From NCBI RefSeq assembly GCF_002250835.2, contig NZ_NOJY02000001.1, forward strand, positions 160,264 through 224,263: a stretch of DNA of 64,000 bases, given 5' to 3'. Every line of letters starts with the position of its first letter. The first letter of the stretch is position 1. The notes below the pieces were generated by a model. That model saw only the letters and a list, made by a program, of their open reading frames with translations. It was not told the origin of the DNA and searched no databases. Positions 53,217 to 62,225 of this stretch are shown piece by piece. Source of the stretch: Romboutsia weinsteinii. GTDB taxonomy: Bacteria > Bacillota > Clostridia > Peptostreptococcales > Peptostreptococcaceae. The translations under genes and the position numbers were made by a program.

Positions 53217-53573
53217 TTATCTTAATGATGGTTTTATGTTATCATTCGCATCTGATGGGAATATTCCGAAACCATTTTGAGCATAGTTTGATCCTAGTCC
53301 AGCAGCTTTTAATTGTGCTGGAGTTGCATTTTCAGTTAATTGATAAACCATAGTAGAGATTATTTCAACATGAGCAAGTTCTTCAGTACCTATATCAGTT
53401 AATAGGGCACGAGATTTACCAGTAGGCATAGTATATCTTTGACTTAAATATCTAAGTGCTGCACCCAACTCACCATTTGGCCCCCCAAACTGAGTTATAA
53501 GAAATTTAGCCATTTTTAAGTCACCACATTTTATATTAACAGGGTACTCCAACGTTTTTTGATATATCCACAT
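53217..53573 (-). CDS. cotJC: CotJC N-terminal half (split gene, upstream part)
   Basis: 118 codons, of which 109 are CotJC (MWIYQKTLEYPVNIK ... GFGIFPSDA) and the last nine (NDNIKPSLR) are read from the element. The helices FLITQFGGPNGELGAALRYLSQRY and LLTDIGTEELAHVEII carry the first metal-ligand Glu/His set of the ferritin-like fold; the second set is in the separated half. CotJC is a mother-cell spore-coat protein related to manganese catalases. The unspliced product should be inactive. A GGAGG site precedes the ATG. Confidence 0.93.
   Translation of the reverse strand: MWIYQKTLEYPVNIKCGDLKMAKFLITQFGGPNGELGAALRYLSQRYTMPTGKSRALLTDIGTEELAHVEIISTMVYQLTENATPAQLKAAGLGSNYAQNGFGIFPSDANDNIKPSLR
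53248..53252. other. attR core of the inserted element
   Basis: GCATC identical to attL. The bases to the left (53223-53247) contain TAATGATGGTTTTAT, which is the inverted partner (14 of 15) of the arm next to attL. Joined as attP these arms flank the core on both sides. Confidence 0.85.
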
Positions 53574-53605
53574 AAAATTTTCAATCCTCCCAATTTATAT
53601 AATGT

Positions 53606-53872
53606 CTAATAATTAAATTCTCTGTCCCAAGGCCAAGGTTGACAAATCCATTGCCATGGATATTTACTTGGTACGTACCCAAAATTTGTTAAAGGTCCAT
53701 ATACATTTTCATATGCGCATCTAGCTTGGGCAAATTGACTGCATAATGAATTATAAACATTTATCGCATTTTTATCTTCTGGATGATTATCTAGATATAA
53801 ATTCATATCTACGCATGCGAATCCTGTTTCTTGGACTTTTCTTAATAATTCACCTCTAGATGTTTGTTTCAT
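53606..53872 (-). CDS. cotJB: Spore coat protein CotJB
   Basis: 88 aa. The family's RKVQETGFACVDMNLYLDNHPED and the Trp/Pro-rich end (YPWQWICQPWPWDREFNY) are intact. It precedes cotJC and follows cotJA with a one-base overlap. CotJB helps assemble the coat with CotJA and CotJC. Confidence 0.93.
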   Translation of the reverse strand: MKQTSRGELLRKVQETGFACVDMNLYLDNHPEDKNAINVYNSLCSQFAQARCAYENVYGPLTNFGYVPSKYPWQWICQPWPWDREFNY

Positions 53873-54081
53873 TATCTTTTCCCTCCAGATCTCTTTTTAG
53901 GTGTTGAATATAGCTCCTTGTTGTACATAGCAGATTCCCACAGATGTAATTCTGGAAAAATAGTACCATAATTAAGTGCAGTTGAAAGATTGTACATCTT
54001 TGTAAGCACTTGATTATTTACGTATGGTCTAGCTAACTCACATCCACAATATTTTATTACTCCTCTGTCATTATTTTCCAC
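53872..54081 (-). CDS. cotJA: Spore coat protein CotJA
   Basis: 69 aa. The CELARPYVNNQVLTKMYNLSTALNYGTIFPELHLWE core is characteristic of CotJA. GTG start, AAGGAGG eight bases upstream on the minus strand. First gene of cotJABC. Confidence 0.9.
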   Translation of the reverse strand: MENNDRGVIKYCGCELARPYVNNQVLTKMYNLSTALNYGTIFPELHLWESAMYNKELYSTPKKRSGGKR

Positions 54082-54133
54082 AGTTGAACCCTCCTTGTAT
54101 AAATCGATAGAAAGTGACTATCTACTAGTATCA

Positions 54134-54142
54134 TATTCTATG
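54134..54142 (-). promoter_or_regulatory. Possible mother-cell sigma -10 element of cotJ
   Basis: CATAGAATA on the minus strand, about 50 bp before the cotJA start, fits the sigmaK -10 pattern CATAnnnTA and is close to the sigmaE form. No convincing -35 was found. cotJ is sigmaE-driven in Bacillus. Confidence 0.35.
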
Positions 54143-54326
54143 CATATAAAAATGTTACTTAGTACGAATATTTTTACTTATTAGATAAAATATAATGAAG
54201 ATTAAACGGCAAATATAATAAGAGATAGGTATAAATTGTATTATCATAAATATATGTATCACTTGAATTTACAATAAGATATGTGATAAAATAGTTTGGA
54301 TATTCGCATAATGATGAGGTGATTTA

Positions 54327-55193
54327 ATGAGTGAATTAGCAGGAAAGGGTTGTGCGGTCATAGTGCCGTTTGATGAAAGACAACCATTAAAAGATATAGA
54401 AAAAAGTATAATAAAAAAATATAGAAAGCACTTATGGTCAAAGTTTATAAAAGCTATTAGAGATTATAAGCTAGTTGAAGAAGGTGACAAAATAGCTGTT
54501 GCAATATCTGGAGGGAAAGATAGTATAATAATGGCTAAGATGTTTCAGGAGTTAAAGAGACATGGTCAAGTTAATTTTGAGGTAGAATTCATAGCTATGG
54601 ACCCTGGTTATCACAAGGATATAAGACAATTATTAATAGATAATTGTGAATATCTAGATATACCTATACATCTATTTGATTCTAGAATATTTGAAATAGC
54701 AGATGAAATAGCAAAAGATTATCCATGTTATATGTGTGCAAGAATGAGAAGAGGAGCTTTATACGCTAAAGCCGAAGAATTAGGGTGCAATAAATTAGCA
54801 TTAGGTCATCACTATGATGACGTTATAGAGACGACGATGATGAATTTATTATGTGCTGGAAACTTTAAGACGATGTTACCTAAATTAAACTCTACAAACT
54901 TTGACGGAATACAAATAATAAGACCGCTATATTATATAAGAGAAGAACAAATAATAAAATTTATACAAAATAGTGGAATATGGCCTTTAAACTGTGCATG
55001 TATGGTAGCGGCTAAAAAGACAGGTAATAAGAGATATGAGATAAAAGAGCTTATCAAAAGCTTAGAGCCAAACTTTAAAGATGTTGAGAAATCAATATTT
55101 AAAGCAGCTCAAAATGTTAATATTGACTCAGTATTAGGATGGCAACAAGATGGGGTTAAACATTCTTTCTTAGAAAAATATGATGAAATATAA
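54327..55193 (+). CDS. TtcA-like PP-loop ATPase (tRNA thiolation type)
   Basis: 288 aa. PP-loop SGGKDS near residue 60, PCYMCARMRRGALYAKAEELGCNKLALGHHYDDVIETTMMNLL (CxxC and the GHHxDD motif) and a further Cys pair region (LNCACMVAAK). This is the TtcA/TtuA group that thiolates tRNA with an iron-sulfur cluster. The substrate in this organism is not certain. Start ATG after GATGAGGTG. Confidence 0.85.
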   Translation: MSELAGKGCAVIVPFDERQPLKDIEKSIIKKYRKHLWSKFIKAIRDYKLVEEGDKIAVAISGGKDSIIMAKMFQELKRHGQVNFEVEFIAMDPGYHKDIRQLLIDNCEYLDIPIHLFDSRIFEIADEIAKDYPCYMCARMRRGALYAKAEELGCNKLALGHHYDDVIETTMMNLLCAGNFKTMLPKLNSTNFDGIQIIRPLYYIREEQIIKFIQNSGIWPLNCACMVAAKKTGNKRYEIKELIKSLEPNFKDVEKSIFKAAQNVNIDSVLGWQQDGVKHSFLEKYDEI

Positions 55194-55198
55194 TGAAA

Positions 55199-55236
55199 AA
55201 TCACTGATAGTTTAAAACTATCAGTGATTTTTTTAT
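55199..55236 (+). terminator. Terminator after the TtcA-like gene
   Basis: TCACTGATAGTTT and AAACTATCAGTGA form a perfect stem followed by TTTTTTTAT. Confidence 0.9.
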
Positions 55237-55296
55237 AGAAAAAATAGATATAAATGGTAAAATATAATTATAAGTACTTAGAAAGGGTGATTTATA

Positions 55297-56313
55297 TTGA
55301 AAAGGATATATATAGACTTTGAAATGAATATGCCAAACAATAAGACTAAAAGAGATACATCAAAGGCTGACTTGATAGCCATTGGTGCCATAAAATATGA
55401 TACGAAAACTGGGAAAATAGATAAATTTAAGTCTTTAATAAAACCAGTAAGCGATATAGAGATATATCCTCATATACAAGAATTAACAAAAATAGATCCA
55501 ACTGATTTAAACCAAGCTCCTTCATATGAAGAAGTTATGAGAAAATTTAAGCTTTGGCTGGGAATCTTCTCTGAAATAGAAGGAATATATACATTTGGAA
55601 ACTTAGATGTGACATGCTTTAATAATACTGATAAAAAAAGTTCTTTAAAGTATAACCATCCTAGGTTCATTAATAATATAAGAGATTTATTTGTAGATAT
55701 AAAGGACAAGTATTTAGGTTATGGTTTAAAGTGTATGAACTATATATCATTAAAGAATTTGCTTCACTGTGCTAATGTAGAATTTAGTGGGGAAGCACAC
55801 GACCCTTTGTATGATGCCTATAATTTATTTGTATTAGATAGTATATTGGAAAAAGATGAGGGAGTGCGAGATATACTGATTATACAAGATATAATGAGAC
55901 CTCCGTTTACTATTATAAATAATAATCTAGAAGAACAATTTGAAAGATATAAAAAATATTTTTATGATAATAAAGGAAGTTATAATATAAATCTTCTATC
56001 AGATGAAATAATAAAAACAATAAATCAATATATAATATCGCTTAAAGACATGGATATACATAATCTAGATACATTAAGAGATATAGGTAAAAAACTAGAT
56101 ACTATAGATAAAATAAAAGATATAAAAGAAGGGTATTTTTATATACTAGAAAACCTCTACTTTGATATGAAGGATTTACTAGCAGATTTAATGCTGTATA
56201 AATTAGATAAAGAAGAGTATAAAGATGAGATAGATAATATAGTTGAATTATTTGAAAATGATTTAATTAAAGATAATATAAAGATACAAGATACTATAGT
56301 GCAAAGCTATTAG
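55297..56313 (+). CDS. DEDDh exonuclease-like protein
   Basis: 338 aa. The exonuclease fold covers residues 1-180: ExoI YIDFEMN (D, E), ExoII TFGNLDV (Asp), and ExoIII SGEAHDPLYDAYNL (His, Asp). The remaining 150 residues are helical with an unclear role. The spaced active-site residues suggest an active 3'-5' exonuclease of RNA or DNA. TTG start after GAAAGGGTG. Confidence 0.7.
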   Translation: MKRIYIDFEMNMPNNKTKRDTSKADLIAIGAIKYDTKTGKIDKFKSLIKPVSDIEIYPHIQELTKIDPTDLNQAPSYEEVMRKFKLWLGIFSEIEGIYTFGNLDVTCFNNTDKKSSLKYNHPRFINNIRDLFVDIKDKYLGYGLKCMNYISLKNLLHCANVEFSGEAHDPLYDAYNLFVLDSILEKDEGVRDILIIQDIMRPPFTIINNNLEEQFERYKKYFYDNKGSYNINLLSDEIIKTINQYIISLKDMDIHNLDTLRDIGKKLDTIDKIKDIKEGYFYILENLYFDMKDLLADLMLYKLDKEEYKDEIDNIVELFENDLIKDNIKIQDTIVQSY

Positions 56314-56381
56314 ACTCGCGCATTATAAATAAAAATACTGTTTTAAGATAGAATTATTTTAAATAAGTAGAGATGAAGACA

Positions 56382-56424
56382 AATACTGTTTTAAAATATA
56401 TATTTTAAAACAGTATTTTTATAT
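56382..56424 (+). terminator. Terminator after the exonuclease gene
   Basis: ATACTGTTTTAAAATATA pairs with TATATTTTAAAACAGTAT, then TTTTATATT. A partial direct copy of its left arm lies at 56333-56350. Confidence 0.85.
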
Positions 56425-56509
56425 TACTGAAATTAAAAGGTGAATGTAATAAATATTATTGATACTAAATATATATAATATAAGAATTTTATAGAAAGGA
56501 GCATCCACT

Positions 56510-57715
56510 TTGGAAAATATCACTGAATATATACTTACTATATTAGCGGTGTTTATATGTTTGTCTTCAGTACTTATTATACTTAAAATAATAAAAGTAG
56601 TAGTGGAAATAAAAAGCTATCGATTTAGCAAAAAAAGTAGTAAGAGTTATAATAGAGGCTTTAATTTTAGAGGGGGAAGCATTAAACCAAATGTAGAACA
56701 TCATGTAGACAATCAAGTCAACTATAGACTAGAAGGAGAAAAAATTTACACATATGATAATGGTGATAGGTATAAAGGCGAGTTTGTAAATGATAAGAAA
56801 AATGGATTTGGAGTATGTATTTTCTCCAATGGAGAGCGGTATGAAGGATTATGGAGAGACGATAAAATGCATAGCATAGGCAAGTACATTTATAAAGATG
56901 GATCTTCATATAGTGGAGACTTTAAAGATGGTAGAGTGGATGGCCTTGGGATGTTGACTTATACTAATAAAGATATTTATAAAGGTTACTTCAAAAATAA
57001 TTTAAGAAATGGAAAAGGCGTTTTATATTATAAAGATGGTAGCAAGTATACAGGTATGTGGAAAGATGACATAAAATCTGGAGAAGGTAAGTTAAACAAC
57101 ATAAGTGGAGAAGATTATGAGGGCAATTTTGAAAATGACAAATTTAATGGAAGAGGAGTCTATAAGTTTTCTGATGGAAGTAGCTACACAGGTGAATTTA
57201 AAGATAATGTATACCATGGGCATGGTTGTTATGTTTACTCAAATGGAGATATATACGAGGGTGAATATAAATATGGATGTAAAAGAGGTAAAGGTACATT
57301 AAAGTATAGAAATGGATGCATGTATGAAGGTGAGTTTAAAGATGATCTATTTGATGGCAGAGGGAGATATGTTTATAAAGATAACAGTATATACGATGGA
57401 GATTTTAAACTTGGAAAAAAAGACGGTATAGGGACATATAACTGTAGATTATATAAATACGTAGGCGAATGGAATTATGAAAGTAAAGGTAGAATAGGCA
57501 CTTATTATTTAAGCTCAGGGGCTGTATTAGATGTGACTATAGACGATAACATAATAATCGAAGGTAAATACAAATATAATGAAGAAGAAAGATATTTATA
57601 TAACGTAAGTATTAGCGATAACAATGAAGAGGATATAATCAATAATATAGGTAGATATCTAACAAAGAAAGTAAATAGTGCTATCACCATAACTACACCA
57701 AATATATATAATTAA
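56510..57715 (+). CDS. Membrane-anchored MORN-repeat protein
   Basis: 401 aa. One N-terminal membrane helix (YILTILAVFICLSSVLIILKIIKVVV, about 6-31) and a basic stretch are followed by ten full MORN repeats and an eleventh partial one (about 80-330), each of the type GxxYxGxFxxxxxxGxGxY. The last 70 residues are not MORN. MORN repeats bind lipids or proteins at membranes. TTG start with AAAGGAGCATCC upstream. The topology places the repeats in the cytoplasm if N-out. Its function in clostridia is unknown. Confidence 0.85.
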   Translation: MENITEYILTILAVFICLSSVLIILKIIKVVVEIKSYRFSKKSSKSYNRGFNFRGGSIKPNVEHHVDNQVNYRLEGEKIYTYDNGDRYKGEFVNDKKNGFGVCIFSNGERYEGLWRDDKMHSIGKYIYKDGSSYSGDFKDGRVDGLGMLTYTNKDIYKGYFKNNLRNGKGVLYYKDGSKYTGMWKDDIKSGEGKLNNISGEDYEGNFENDKFNGRGVYKFSDGSSYTGEFKDNVYHGHGCYVYSNGDIYEGEYKYGCKRGKGTLKYRNGCMYEGEFKDDLFDGRGRYVYKDNSIYDGDFKLGKKDGIGTYNCRLYKYVGEWNYESKGRIGTYYLSSGAVLDVTIDDNIIIEGKYKYNEEERYLYNVSISDNNEEDIINNIGRYLTKKVNSAITITTPNIYN

Positions 57716-57740
57716 TTATAATAAAAAATTTGGAGTGATT

Positions 57741-58670
57741 ATGATGAAAAAAAAATATGATGATCCAGAAATACAATTACTTCCATATATATTAAATAGA
57801 GAGATAAGATCCAAAAAGACTCAAGCACCTTATGGAATAGGTATGATACAAGCAAAAAGTATTTGGTCTAAATCTGAAAAAGGTGCAGGGATAAATATTG
57901 CAGTAATAGATTCAGGGTGTGACATAAATCATGAAAGCCTAAAGAATAATATTGTGGGAGTGAAAAATTTTACTGATGAAGATGGCAAAAATCAAAATAT
58001 AGTTACTGATAGAGTTGGGCATGGGACACATGTTGTAGGAACTATAGTAGCTAACGGAAGTAATAATAGCGTAGTAGGGGTAGCTCCAGAAGCTAGTATT
58101 TATGTATTAAAAGCAATAGACAGAACCGGTTCGGGAAAATTAAGCTGGGTAGTAAATGCAATTTACTATGCAATAGAGAAAAAGGTTGATATAATATCTA
58201 TGTCTCTGGGAATGTCTAGTAGTAATGAAAAATTAGAAAAAGCAATAAAGGAAGCTGTAAATAATAATATTTTAATAGTATGTGCTGCAGGTAATGACGG
58301 TGATGGTAGCGCTGTTGATTTTAAATATTCATATCCAGCATCATACGTAGATGTAATATCGGTAGGAGCTGTAGATAAAAGAAAAAAATTAGCTACTTTT
58401 AGTAACGCAAATTTAGTTATAGATGTAGTTGCACCAGGGGTAGACATTATATCCACATTTCCGAATAATCAATTTGCTAGTCTGAGTGGAACTAGTATGG
58501 CAGCACCTCATGTAAGTGGAAGTTTAGCTCTTTTAAAAAACTGGGGTCAAAAGGAATTTCAGAGAAATTTAACGCAAGAAGAAATATACGCTCAATTAAT
58601 TAAGCATACAACCATGTTGGATTATCCAAGAACTTTACAAGGTAACGGATTAGTATATTTAAAGATATAA
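57741..58670 (+). CDS. Intracellular subtilisin-like serine protease
   Basis: 309-311 aa. Catalytic triad motifs are complete: AVIDSGCD, GHGTHVVGTI, and GTSMAAPHVSG. There is no signal peptide, and the short N-terminal extension with PYGIGMIQA fits intracellular subtilisins (Isp). TGGAG lies before ATG 57741 (57744 also possible). Twenty-five bases after the MORN gene, so possibly cotranscribed. Confidence 0.9.
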   Translation: MMKKKYDDPEIQLLPYILNREIRSKKTQAPYGIGMIQAKSIWSKSEKGAGINIAVIDSGCDINHESLKNNIVGVKNFTDEDGKNQNIVTDRVGHGTHVVGTIVANGSNNSVVGVAPEASIYVLKAIDRTGSGKLSWVVNAIYYAIEKKVDIISMSLGMSSSNEKLEKAIKEAVNNNILIVCAAGNDGDGSAVDFKYSYPASYVDVISVGAVDKRKKLATFSNANLVIDVVAPGVDIISTFPNNQFASLSGTSMAAPHVSGSLALLKNWGQKEFQRNLTQEEIYAQLIKHTTMLDYPRTLQGNGLVYLKI

Positions 58671-58680
58671 AAAAGATAAA

Positions 58681-58728
58681 TTCCATCAAATAAGTTGTTA
58701 AAATTTCTTATTTTGATGGATTTTTTTT
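58681..58728 (+). terminator. Terminator after the protease gene
   Basis: TCCATCAAATAAG and CTTATTTTGATGGA pair across an AT-rich loop, followed by TTTTTTTTAT. Confidence 0.85.
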
Positions 58729-58835
58729 ATTTGGGTTACAAAATGGTTACAAAAAATGCTATAATCATATAGTACGTAAAAGATTTGACGTAAAATGTAA
58801 GATGAAAGATCAATAAATTAATTGGAGTGATAAAG

Positions 58836-59525
58836 GTGATTAAATTTACAAATGTAGAAAAAACATATGCAGATGGAAGCAAGTCACTATGTAATATAAA
58901 CTTAGGAATTAAACAAGGTGAATTTGTGTTTTTAGTTGGGCATTCTGGTGCAGGTAAGTCTACCTTACTTAAGCTATTAACAAGAGAAGAGAAATTGTCA
59001 GACGGAAGGCTTTCTGTATTAGGTGAAGAAATAACTAAAATTAAGACTAATAAGATACATAAATATAGAAGAAATCTAGGTATAGTATTTCAAGATTTCA
59101 AATTATTAAACGAAAAAACAGTTTTTGAAAATGTAGAAATAGCTATGAGGGTTGTTGGAGAAAATTCCAAAAAAATTAGACCTAGAGTAATGGAAGTATT
59201 ACATAGAGTAGGAATAGCTGATAAGTGCAATAAGTACCCAACAGAATTATCAGGTGGAGAATGTCAGAGAGTTGGCATAGCAAGAGCAATAGTTAATAAG
59301 CCATCTATAGTAATAGCTGACGAATGTACTGGAAACTTAGATTTAAATAACTCGGTTGAAATTTTAAAGTTATTAAATGAAATCAATGCAGAAGGAGTAA
59401 CTGTTATTATGGCTACTCATGATACTGAGATTTTAAAATTACAACCTAAGAGGGTTATAGAAATTGAGCAAGGAAAAATAATAAAGGACACAAAGAGGGA
59501 TTTTTATGATGAAGCCGTTATCTAA
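58836..59525 (+). CDS. ftsE: Cell division ATP-binding protein FtsE
   Basis: About 230 aa. Walker A GHSGAGKS, Q-loop FQDFKLL, signature LSGGE and Walker B VIADECTGNLD are intact. FtsEX forms an ABC-type complex that activates peptidoglycan hydrolases. GTG 58836 is chosen because TTGGAG lies nine bases upstream (GTG 58827 overlaps that site). Overlaps ftsX by 20 bp. Confidence 0.95.
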   Translation: MIKFTNVEKTYADGSKSLCNINLGIKQGEFVFLVGHSGAGKSTLLKLLTREEKLSDGRLSVLGEEITKIKTNKIHKYRRNLGIVFQDFKLLNEKTVFENVEIAMRVVGENSKKIRPRVMEVLHRVGIADKCNKYPTELSGGECQRVGIARAIVNKPSIVIADECTGNLDLNNSVEILKLLNEINAEGVTVIMATHDTEILKLQPKRVIEIEQGKIIKDTKRDFYDEAVI

Positions 59526-60405
59526 AATTTTATATAGCTTAAAACAAGGAATAAAAGGTATTTTTAGTAACAAAACAATGAGTTTTGTATCAATAGTATC
59601 TGTAACTTCATCTTTAATAATATTAGGTATAGTTCTTACAATTGTTTTAAATGTAAATGAATTTATACAAACAACAAAAGATGAAATAAATGAGATTAGA
59701 GTATCTATTGATACTGGATTAGAGGAAAGTGAAAAAGAAAAATTAAAGACAGAGATAAGTAAGATTTCAGGTGTTAAAGAGGTTGCATATAGATCAAAGG
59801 AAGAATCATTTGAATCTATGAAAAAAAGCTGGGGAGAAGATGCTACTCTTTTAGAAGGGGTAGACAATCCTTTGGATGATTATTTTGTAGTAACAATAGA
59901 TAATTCAGAGAAAATAAAGTCAATAGCAGCGAAGTCTCTAACTTTTGAGGGAGCAACAGATGTTGAGTATTATCAAGATATAATGGAGAACTTCTTAAGT
60001 ATATCAAATACAGTTAAGAAGTTTGGTGGGATATTAATTATTGCATTATTAATAATATGCTTAGTAATTATTTCAAATACAATAAAGACTAGAGTATATA
60101 GTAAAAAAGAAGAGATACAAGTTATAAAGTACGTTGGAGCTAGTAATGGTTTTGTAATAGCACCATTTATAGTTGAAGGATTTATAATAGGAATGACAGG
60201 GTCTTTATTATCTCTAGGAGCTTGTGTTGGAATGTATGGATATATATTAGAAAAAATAACATCTGTTATAAGTTCTGTAGTTGGAAATGTAGTTCTTCCG
60301 CTAAATAGTATATCTATATCTCTTGTGATGGTGCTAATGATCACAGGTATAACAGTGGGTGTACTTGGAAGTATAGTATCTGTTAAGAAACATTTAAAAG
60401 TATAA
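59506..60405 (+). CDS. ftsX: Cell division protein FtsX
   Basis: 299 aa. Four membrane helices: one near the N-terminus (MSFVSIVSVTSSLIILGIVLTI), and three in the C-terminal half (GILIIALLIICLVIISNTI, PFIVEGFIIGMTGSLLSLGA, LVMVLMITGITVGVLGSIV) around an extracellular loop of about 110 residues. It relays FtsE ATP hydrolysis to a hydrolase outside. The hydrolase is encoded next. Confidence 0.95.
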   Translation: MMKPLSKILYSLKQGIKGIFSNKTMSFVSIVSVTSSLIILGIVLTIVLNVNEFIQTTKDEINEIRVSIDTGLEESEKEKLKTEISKISGVKEVAYRSKEESFESMKKSWGEDATLLEGVDNPLDDYFVVTIDNSEKIKSIAAKSLTFEGATDVEYYQDIMENFLSISNTVKKFGGILIIALLIICLVIISNTIKTRVYSKKEEIQVIKYVGASNGFVIAPFIVEGFIIGMTGSLLSLGACVGMYGYILEKITSVISSVVGNVVLPLNSISISLVMVLMITGITVGVLGSIVSVKKHLKV

Positions 60406-60423
60406 ATTTAGGGGGAAGAGTGA

Positions 60424-61533
60424 GTGAAGAAAATAACGTCAATAATTACAGTATGTGTTTTATTAAGCAGTACTGGATATATATATGCTGAAAACAATCA
60501 ACAAGATTTAAATAATAAATTAAGTGAAAATAGAGAAGAGCAAGGTACATTAGATAAACAAATAGGTTCGTTAGACTCTAAAATAGCTGAAATAGAAAAG
60601 AATATAGAGAGTAGTAATGACGAAATAAACAAGCTAGATGAAGAAGTAGAGGATACTAAAGCCGAAATACAAGAGCTTGAAGGAAAGATATCAGAAAATG
60701 AAGAAGCTTTAGGTAAAAGACTTAAGGCGATTAACAGTAACTACTCGATGGGATTTGTAAAAGTAATATTAAGTAGTTCATCATTATCAGATTTCTTTAA
60801 TAACATTTACATAGTAAAACAAGTTGTAGATCAAGATAAGGTATTACTAAAAGAACTAGATGTAAATAAGTCTGAAATAGAGACTAAAGAAAAGCAACTA
60901 GAAGATAAAAAAGTTAAGCAAGAAGAATTAAAGATGGCTTTAGAAAAAGATAACCAAATGATAGAATCAGATAAAGCCGAATTAGAAGGATTAAAAGATA
61001 AGTTAACAAAAGAAGAAGATGATTTAGAGAGTGAAATATCGAAATTAGCAGCAGAGGCAGCAGCTAAGTTAGCAGCAGAGAAAGCAGCACAAGATGCACA
61101 AAATTCACAAAACTCTCAAAATAATAATGAAACTGGAGCAGTTATATCTAGTGGTTCTTGGCCAGTACCAGGGTACTCTAGAGTAAGTTCTCCATATGGA
61201 TATAGAAATCATCCGATATTAAATAGACAAGAATTCCACACAGGTATAGATATACCTGCTCCGCAAGGTACACCTGTTACATCATTTGATGATGGGAAAG
61301 TAATATTCTCTGGAGTAAAAGGTGGATATGGAAATACAATTATGATACAACATGACGATGGAAAGGTAACATTATATGCACATAATAGTGCACTTACAGC
61401 ATCTGTAGGTGATAGAGTTCAAAAAGGACAAGTTGTCGCAAAAATAGGATCAACTGGAATGTCTACAGGGCCTCATTTACATTTTGAGATAAGAATAAAT
61501 GGAAGCCACACTAATCCAATGAATTATTTATAA
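60424..61533 (+). CDS. Secreted M23 peptidoglycan hydrolase, EnvC/PcsB-like
   Basis: 369 aa. Signal peptide (MKKITSIITVCVLLSSTGYIYAEN), a long coiled coil (about 25-215) with an Ala/Glu/Lys-rich section, a short Asn/Ser/Gln linker and a C-terminal LytM domain with HTGIDIPAPQGTPV, YAHNS and GPHLHFEIRING (zinc His/Asp residues present). In Firmicutes and enterics this architecture is activated by FtsEX at division. GTG start, GGGGGAAG upstream. Confidence 0.9.
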   Translation: MKKITSIITVCVLLSSTGYIYAENNQQDLNNKLSENREEQGTLDKQIGSLDSKIAEIEKNIESSNDEINKLDEEVEDTKAEIQELEGKISENEEALGKRLKAINSNYSMGFVKVILSSSSLSDFFNNIYIVKQVVDQDKVLLKELDVNKSEIETKEKQLEDKKVKQEELKMALEKDNQMIESDKAELEGLKDKLTKEEDDLESEISKLAAEAAAKLAAEKAAQDAQNSQNSQNNNETGAVISSGSWPVPGYSRVSSPYGYRNHPILNRQEFHTGIDIPAPQGTPVTSFDDGKVIFSGVKGGYGNTIMIQHDDGKVTLYAHNSALTASVGDRVQKGQVVAKIGSTGMSTGPHLHFEIRINGSHTNPMNYL

Positions 61534-61581
61534 GATTTTCTATTGTCACTAAGCATATTTAAATATTAAGGAGAATAGGCT

Positions 61582-62091
61582 ATGAAAGAATATGTAGTTG
61601 TAGATTTAGAAACTACAGGACTTGACCCGTATAAAGGGTGTGAGATAATAGAGATAGGTATTACAGAGATAATAGATGATAAGATCGTGAGAAACTATTC
61701 AAAATTAATAAAACCTCAAAGGGAGATTCCTGAGTTTATAACATCAATAACAAATATCAGTAATGATATGGTTGAGGATAAGGAATGTTTAGAGGATGTA
61801 CTACCTAGATTTAGAAAATATATAGGTGATAGGACAATAATTGCTCATAATGCTAAATTTGATTTGAAATTTTTAAATTACTACTTAAAAGAGCTTAATT
61901 TAGAATTAATAGACAATCATATTTGTACATTAGAGATGCTAAAGAAAAGTAGGAGCTACAAAGGTAAAAACAAAAAACTTGAAACTGCATGTGCATACTA
62001 TAATATAGAAAACTTAAATGCACATAGAGCAGATAGTGATACACTAGCAACAGCTAAATTATTTTTAAAAATAAAAGATGAAACTTTATAA
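61582..62091 (+). CDS. DEDDh exonuclease, DNA polymerase III epsilon-like
   Basis: 169 aa. ExoI VVDLETTGLDP, ExoII IIAHNAKFDLKFL and ExoIII AHRADSDTLATA are complete, so the enzyme should be an active 3'-5' exonuclease. Stand-alone epsilon-type proteins are used in proofreading or repair. TAAGGAGAATAG precedes the ATG. Confidence 0.9.
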   Translation: MKEYVVVDLETTGLDPYKGCEIIEIGITEIIDDKIVRNYSKLIKPQREIPEFITSITNISNDMVEDKECLEDVLPRFRKYIGDRTIIAHNAKFDLKFLNYYLKELNLELIDNHICTLEMLKKSRSYKGKNKKLETACAYYNIENLNAHRADSDTLATAKLFLKIKDETL

Positions 62092-62097
62092 ATATTA

Positions 62098-62143
62098 AAT
62101 AAGCCTATATATGGATTAATCCATATATAGGCTTATTTTTGTA
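62098..62143 (+). terminator. Terminator after the epsilon-like gene
   Basis: ATAAGCCTATATATGGATT pairs with AATCCATATATAGGCTTAT, followed by TTTTGTAAAT. Confidence 0.9.
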
Positions 62144-62225
62144 AATTTGTATTTTTTAGTGTTTAAATCAAAAAAATATTCATAGTATATATGAGACAAG
62201 GTATTCTTTCTTAGGGGATGATGGT

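Larger units (their letters stand above)
20616..53252. mobile_element. Prophage/plasmid-like element inserted in cotJC (skin-like)
   Basis: About 32.6 kb between two GCATC cores. Nearly all its genes are on the plus strand, opposite to cotJC. It carries a large serine recombinase at the right end, phage packaging/head/tail-tube genes in the middle, ParM/ParR-like and replication-type genes, an orphan methyltransferase and a QDE-1/YonO-type RNA polymerase. No baseplate, fibre, holin, endolysin, prohead protease or CI repressor was found, so it is probably not a functional phage. Precise excision would reconstitute cotJC. Confidence 0.92.

Noticed and set aside
53217..53573. cotJC as a simple decayed pseudogene
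   Set aside because: Both halves are intact up to the shared core and rejoin in frame without any frameshift; the element's integrase explains the split.
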